In this document: one piece after another, positions 48,801 through 54,800 of the stretch
Layout of the letters: each line of letters starts with the position of its first letter
Numbering within the stretch: position 1 is the stretch's first letter
Assembly (NCBI GenBank): GCA_964034945.1
Contig: OZ035960.1
Coordinates: 109,120,324 to 109,184,323 of the forward strand
DNA length: 64,000 nucleotides
Direction of reading: 5' to 3'
DNA from: Chrysopilus asiliformis
Taxonomy: Eukaryota > Arthropoda > Insecta > Diptera > Rhagionidae
Program-made: the position numbers and the translations under genes
Notes under the pieces: model-generated
Told to the model about the DNA's origin: nothing
Database searches by the model: none
Seen by the model: the letters and a program-made list of their open reading frames with translations, nothing else

Positions 48801-51800
48801 TAACGGGAAAGAGATGGCAAATGGAAAAATCAATAAACAAATATACACGAATAACAAGAAAAACAGTGAGACGTGAGAGACATGAGCACCGGGAAATGAG
48901 AAAGTATAAAATACGAATCGTGTTTGTCTCTCGGAAAACTTCAGTTCACTGAAATTAACTTAGGTAAAATGGGGTGCGGGTAGGCTGGCTATGATGGTGG
49001 AAAATTCGCAAATGACAGGAAGATTATAGGGAGCTTTTCGCCAAATAGGGTGGAACTTGTAAGGTTATAGCAGATATTTGTGCAAAGTTCACATTATATA
49101 CGGCCATTTTGAATTTAATACAATTTTGACGTCATTTAACGGATAAATTGGAAGTTTCTGTTCGTAACGGAAAACCATCATTTATTATGGATTAGCAACA
49201 ATAGACGAAAGAGCCGAAGATATTGAAAATCTTATATTAGTTATTGATAGCATCTCATCATTCCATTCAACTTTTTTTTTTATCTAAAAGTAGAATCAAA
49301 GTGTGAATGAATGACTCTTAATATGGGACTCATCTCAGTCTGTTAAGAGACCGACTAGATCAGATATTTTTTCAGAATTGCCAAATGAAAATTACATGAA
49401 AATTTTACAAATAATCAAAGAGAGAACCCTAATTTGCTAACTCCAACAGATTTTGAAAACCAGAACCAAATCTTTGAAATTTTTGGAATCAAATCCAAAA
49501 ACTGCAAATCCAATGCATCAAAACTGAACCACATCCAGAAAACTTTGGACATAGGTATACTTACTGTAATAAAACAACTCATCCTAATATATAAAAATCA
49601 GTTGGACTGTTCCTCTTTCCCGTGAAAACAGCAGAACCGATTGACCTGAAATTTGACACGGATGTTCGCTGTAAGCCGGGTTCCAACATAGGCCTAATGG
49701 AAAGTAGCCCTGAAGGTTGGAGAGTAAGGAGAGGAGATAAAGTGAGTCCGAAACTTAGTTTTTCCTCCATATTACTCTTTGACCATGTTCAGATTGGTTG
49801 AAATAGTCTGCCTAATTCTGACAGAAACTGGCAACATTAAGGCAAAGTGAGAAAGTGGGGCTCAGTCCCACTTCCTCACCTTGCCTAAATGTTGCAAGTT
49901 TCTGTCAGAATTAGGTGGACTATTTCAATCAATGTGAACAGGCTCTTTCGCGGGAAAACTACCGAACCGATTCGGCACAGATGTTTTTCGAGGTTCATCT
50001 CTAACATCCCAATTAAAAGTAGACCGAATGGTGGAGAGAGTAGGGGCAGGGGATAAAGTGAATCCCCCCTCACTTAAAGTGAATGCGAATGCTGCAATTT
50101 TTTAAAGAAAAGCACGCAGGCTATCTAATTTATAACCAACTAAATTTGGTTTTCCTAGGTTTTGTTCTACTCACGCTTTTAGCCGGGCGAAATCCAAATT
50201 CTAGTTTAGACATAAAAAAGAGACCACAAGGCTTCACTACGGTAGGGGTGGAGAGGCTGAGATTCTGGGGTCACCAAAGATCAATCCCCTATGAACGATA
50301 TGAAAGTTTTTGATACACAACTGGACGTCCCCAATTGAGGTTTCGTTTTGTAAAAAAAATCCCTCAATTTTACACGGATTACGAAGCATGAATGAATTTT
50401 AAAGTTTCGCTGCAACCCATCAAAATTGTAGATGCTAAGGGTTTTAATTTATTACTGAAAAACTGGTGGCTGCGAAGACCCGATCGGCTCTTTTTGCCAA
50501 CCGTTTTAATTCTTAGGGCCGCACCAACTTGTTTTCCGTAAGGGCTAAGATTTTGTAGTTACGCCTTTACTAGATTTTTCTATTTAGCCATTGTGCCACG
50601 GCAGCATTTTGAGTCAATTGGAAAAATGCGGCATTGAACCCAGATGTCAAAAAGGACGAAAAACGAAACTTCTTTCTTGCATGTAAGACTTTGGCCCTGA
50701 TTTGCGATACAACAAATATTACGCGAACCGACTGGCTGGAGTGTTTATTTGAATTTTTTTCTGACAAAATTTTCACTGTGGCGCATATTTTTCAAGAATT
50801 TTCGACTCCAGCTCATTTTGCTTGAAGCCTCTCAGAGCTATGTCAATTTAGACAAACACTGTCGATATAGTCCGAATTGTAGAACGATAAAAACAGTATT
50901 CAGTGTGTAAATGGATTGCATAAATGGTTGAATTAAAGAGGTATTGAGCTGTACTTCGGCATCAGAGGTAGTAACTGACTAGGTTCCTGAGAGAAAGATA
51001 AAAATAATACAATTTTCCTTCTATAAATGCTTTATATTTACACAATTTGAAGCGCCCCTCACATTTTTTTTCTCCAGTATTTGATGATAGTAAACCAAAT
51101 ACAGTAGAATCCAGATTGCCCGAGCGATTTGACCGCGCCTTCCTTGGATAATCTGGGGTAATCTCGAGCGATCAAATCAAATTTGTTTATTTTGCTTTGC
51201 CTTATCAGTAATTTTCTGTTAACCTGCAATAGGTCCAGTGCAACTGTGCATTATGTTATCAAAATGACCTAAAAATAACAACATGACCTACAGGATACTA
51301 ACGCAAGGCCACAGTTCCACTGAACCTATTGCAGGTTAACAGAAAACGACTGATAAAGGCAAACCAAAACAGAACAAATGTTAATTCATTTAAAGCATAG
51401 TCGAAAACCATTTCACATTTTCAATAAATGCTAAACAACATTTTAATTGACAACAAAGTGTAATAATCATGAAACTTAGATTACATATGTATGTAAATAC
51501 ATATGTATGTAAATACATGTACGTAATTAAACCAAACATAAAATGCCTAAATTATGGAGAAATAAACATTTAGCGAATTTTTAACAATTTAAAAATACAA
51601 CATCAACGAAAAAATCATTCCATCACGGGGTTCGAGATCACGATGTTCGTCAAATACACGCAAATCGATTAAAATATTTGTGGTTTGAAGTTTAGTGTAC
51701 ATATTACCTTTTAGTCCACCTCGGATAATCGAGAGATCGGATAATCTGAATCCTACTGTAATTCAAATCGTTATCAACGGTTTTTTCAAAACATTTACAT

Positions 51801-54800
51801 GTAACTTTTTTCAATTCGTGAAAGAAAATTTAAATCTAAATATTTGAATTAAGTAAAAAAAATCGCAGGGTAATATTTTTGTCTTACATTTAAACGATTT
51901 TTCGATGATAAATCGCTAGGATTAAACATTGATAGCAAAAAATTTCAGATTTGATTCAAAATTCCCTTTTATTACTGGCAAGGCTATTCTTTTGCACAAA
52001 TTCAACTATAATTCACTGTTAAATTTAACTGGGAGAACTTATTCAGCACACACCTTAGAAATCTCTGCGAAATTCGGAACGAAAAACTGTTTGACTAAGG
52101 CGATGGACAGCAAATTATATGACATGAGAGCCCACAGTGAATCTGAGAGAGTGAATCACAGAACTGTGAAGAATATTTTTCCAACCGTTCCGTCGGCGCA
52201 TCCAATTTGAAGCTCATATAAAGGAGTGTTGCTATCACATAAACGTGTCTCAAAGAGGCATAAGTCTTAACCCATGACACTTGCCGGTATTTTCAGCAAA
52301 TATACATATATATATATTGTTGAATTAAGCTGTTTAAGCAAAGGAATTGGGGGGGAAAACAAAAGATTTCAGTTAACGACAGAAAATCTGACTTACCGTT
52401 CAATGGGGCCAATGCAGTTAATTCACGGTTTTTTGATACATTGAAACGGGAACTATTCTGCCTTTTCTCCTTTTTAATTAACGGTCCGGATAAATTTAGT
52501 CCCTTAGAAATTGGTGTTGGCGGTGGAGCATCACGTGGCGGTGGATTCTTATTTTCTTTATTAGCCTAAAACAATATTGAAAAAGCATTTTGATTAATTA
52601 TAGTTACTCAAGTAATAAATCTACGATTCTTTAGAAATATTTTTGTTAAGTGATGATTGATTTCGGATACTTAAGATTTCTTACAGGAAAACCCATGAGA
52701 CAAATTAGGGAATTTTACCACTTTACATCGTTGTAATGAGACACAGTGATTTTATTGTACAACTCATTAAAATAATGATGGTTAGTGGGAACAAAGAAGA
52801 CAAGAGGATTTGAGTTTTTTTTTTGTTGGGGATTATATTATAATTACAATTATATTATAATTACAATTTGTCAAATTTTTTTTTACAAGAATTAAAATTA
52901 TTTTTAACGATTACGTCTTTTATTCCAATCCCTTCGAAGTACCGCCTTCTGGACCCTTCGGATTACCTCCGACACTGACCCATGGTCTCTTTGAGATCCT
53001 CCGGGGATATTATCTAGAAATTATGGAATTACCATTTCGTATCATACGTCAATAAGATGTGCAATCCAGCGAAAATAATCGGCGAAGCCGATGGACCGGA
53101 GGATCCGCGAAGCCAAAAAAAAACTCAAAGTCCCACAGAGTCACCCAAAGGGTGTCGAAGGGGCGGGTAGGTGTCATATATCAAACAACTGGAATGCGCA
53201 TCTCATCGACACATATGGTATGAGATGACCATCAGGCCCGGCTCAACCTAATATGCAGACCATGCAAGGCATGGGGGCGCCGAGCTAAAGGGCGCGAGAA
53301 AAGTAAAATTTTAGAAACTTAAATAAAGAAAAAAATAATTTTTTTTTTTTAAAAAAAAGCTTTTATTAAAAAAGAATGCACTAAAAAGAAAAAAATAATT
53401 TTCTGGACGCTGTGTATCACAAATATAAAAGCTTTTTAAAAGCGAGATAAATTTTTATTTTATTGTTTTATGCTTTATCTCGCTTTTTAAAAGCTTTTAT
53501 ATTTGTGATACACAGCGTCCAGAAAATTATTTTTTTCTTTTTAGTGCATTCTTTTTTAATAAAAGCTTTTTTTTAAAAAGTTTTTTTTTATTTTGTTCTT
53601 TTTAATCTTCGAATATATACCCTTACATTTGAGATGTCCTTACAGGCTTTTTAACTTGAGAATCGTATTCAGCGACCCCAAAAACCCCCAGAATAGATTT
53701 TTTTCCGGAAAATTTGGAGAAAAGGATTATCACGTTATCCTTACAGGACCTTCCGTTATCCTTACTGACTTTTTAATGACAGATTCGGATTCAGCGACCC
53801 CAAAAATCCGCAGAATAGATTTTTTTCCGGAAAATTTGGAGAAAAGGATAATCACGTTATCCTTACAGGACCTTCCGTTATCCTTACAAGGACGAAGTAG
53901 TGAAAATATTGTATTGTCATCGGACTTATATAAGTGTGCAAAATTTCAAGTCAATCGGACAAGTGGAAGTGGGTCAAAATTGGGTTGCAAGATTTGATCT
54001 GACAGACAGACAAACAGACACGAAGGGAAGCTAAATAAAAGCTTTTAAAAATTGTTAACTTTTTTATACTTTATGTTGAACTATTATAATTCGTTGAACT
54101 TGTAATTATTTTATTTGTATGAATTATTTTACATAAAACGTTTGTGCCTTTAAATTTATTTACTTATCTGCCATATGTACACTTTTTTTTAATTCAAACA
54201 AAAAGGGCGCAAAAAAAACTTTTTTTTCAAAAGTTGCATAGGGCGCATAGAACCATAGAGCTTGCATAGGGCGCATAGAACCATAGAGCCGGCGCTGATG
54301 ACCATCCCATAATAACAACCCAAAAAAATTATGTGAAATCGACATCAAATCATTTCTTCAGTTTAAATTAAACTAGGAATAAGATTTAAAATATCTGATG
54401 TGAACAGCACATGATTTTCTTATACAAAATTTACGTTCCTGCACAATTTACAATTTATCCGACAAATAAAATATTAGCTTATATAAAAACATAATTTTTT
54501 TTTACAAAATCTAAAATCTCTCGATAACGGTGAAAGAAATCAATTTACGATAAAAGGCAAATTTATTCCTTTACTATGTGTTCAAAGACCCGTTGCAAGC
54601 AATTCCTAAAAATCTAATTTTTACCTTTTACTGAAAATATCTCGATAACGGTAAATTATAGCGGATAACGATAGAAGACAAAATTGTGGGAATCGTTATT
54701 CTCTTCAATTTTTCTCAAACATTAAGCTACCGAAAACCAGTTAGTTTTCGAGATAATAGGTGTTCGAATTGCTTGGACCGATGTTAAATGTGATTGAGGC

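Noticed and set aside
48583..48952. Frames on both strands at an ACA/GCA microsatellite
   Set aside because: Low-complexity Asn/Leu runs in opposite frames; no splice or domain support.
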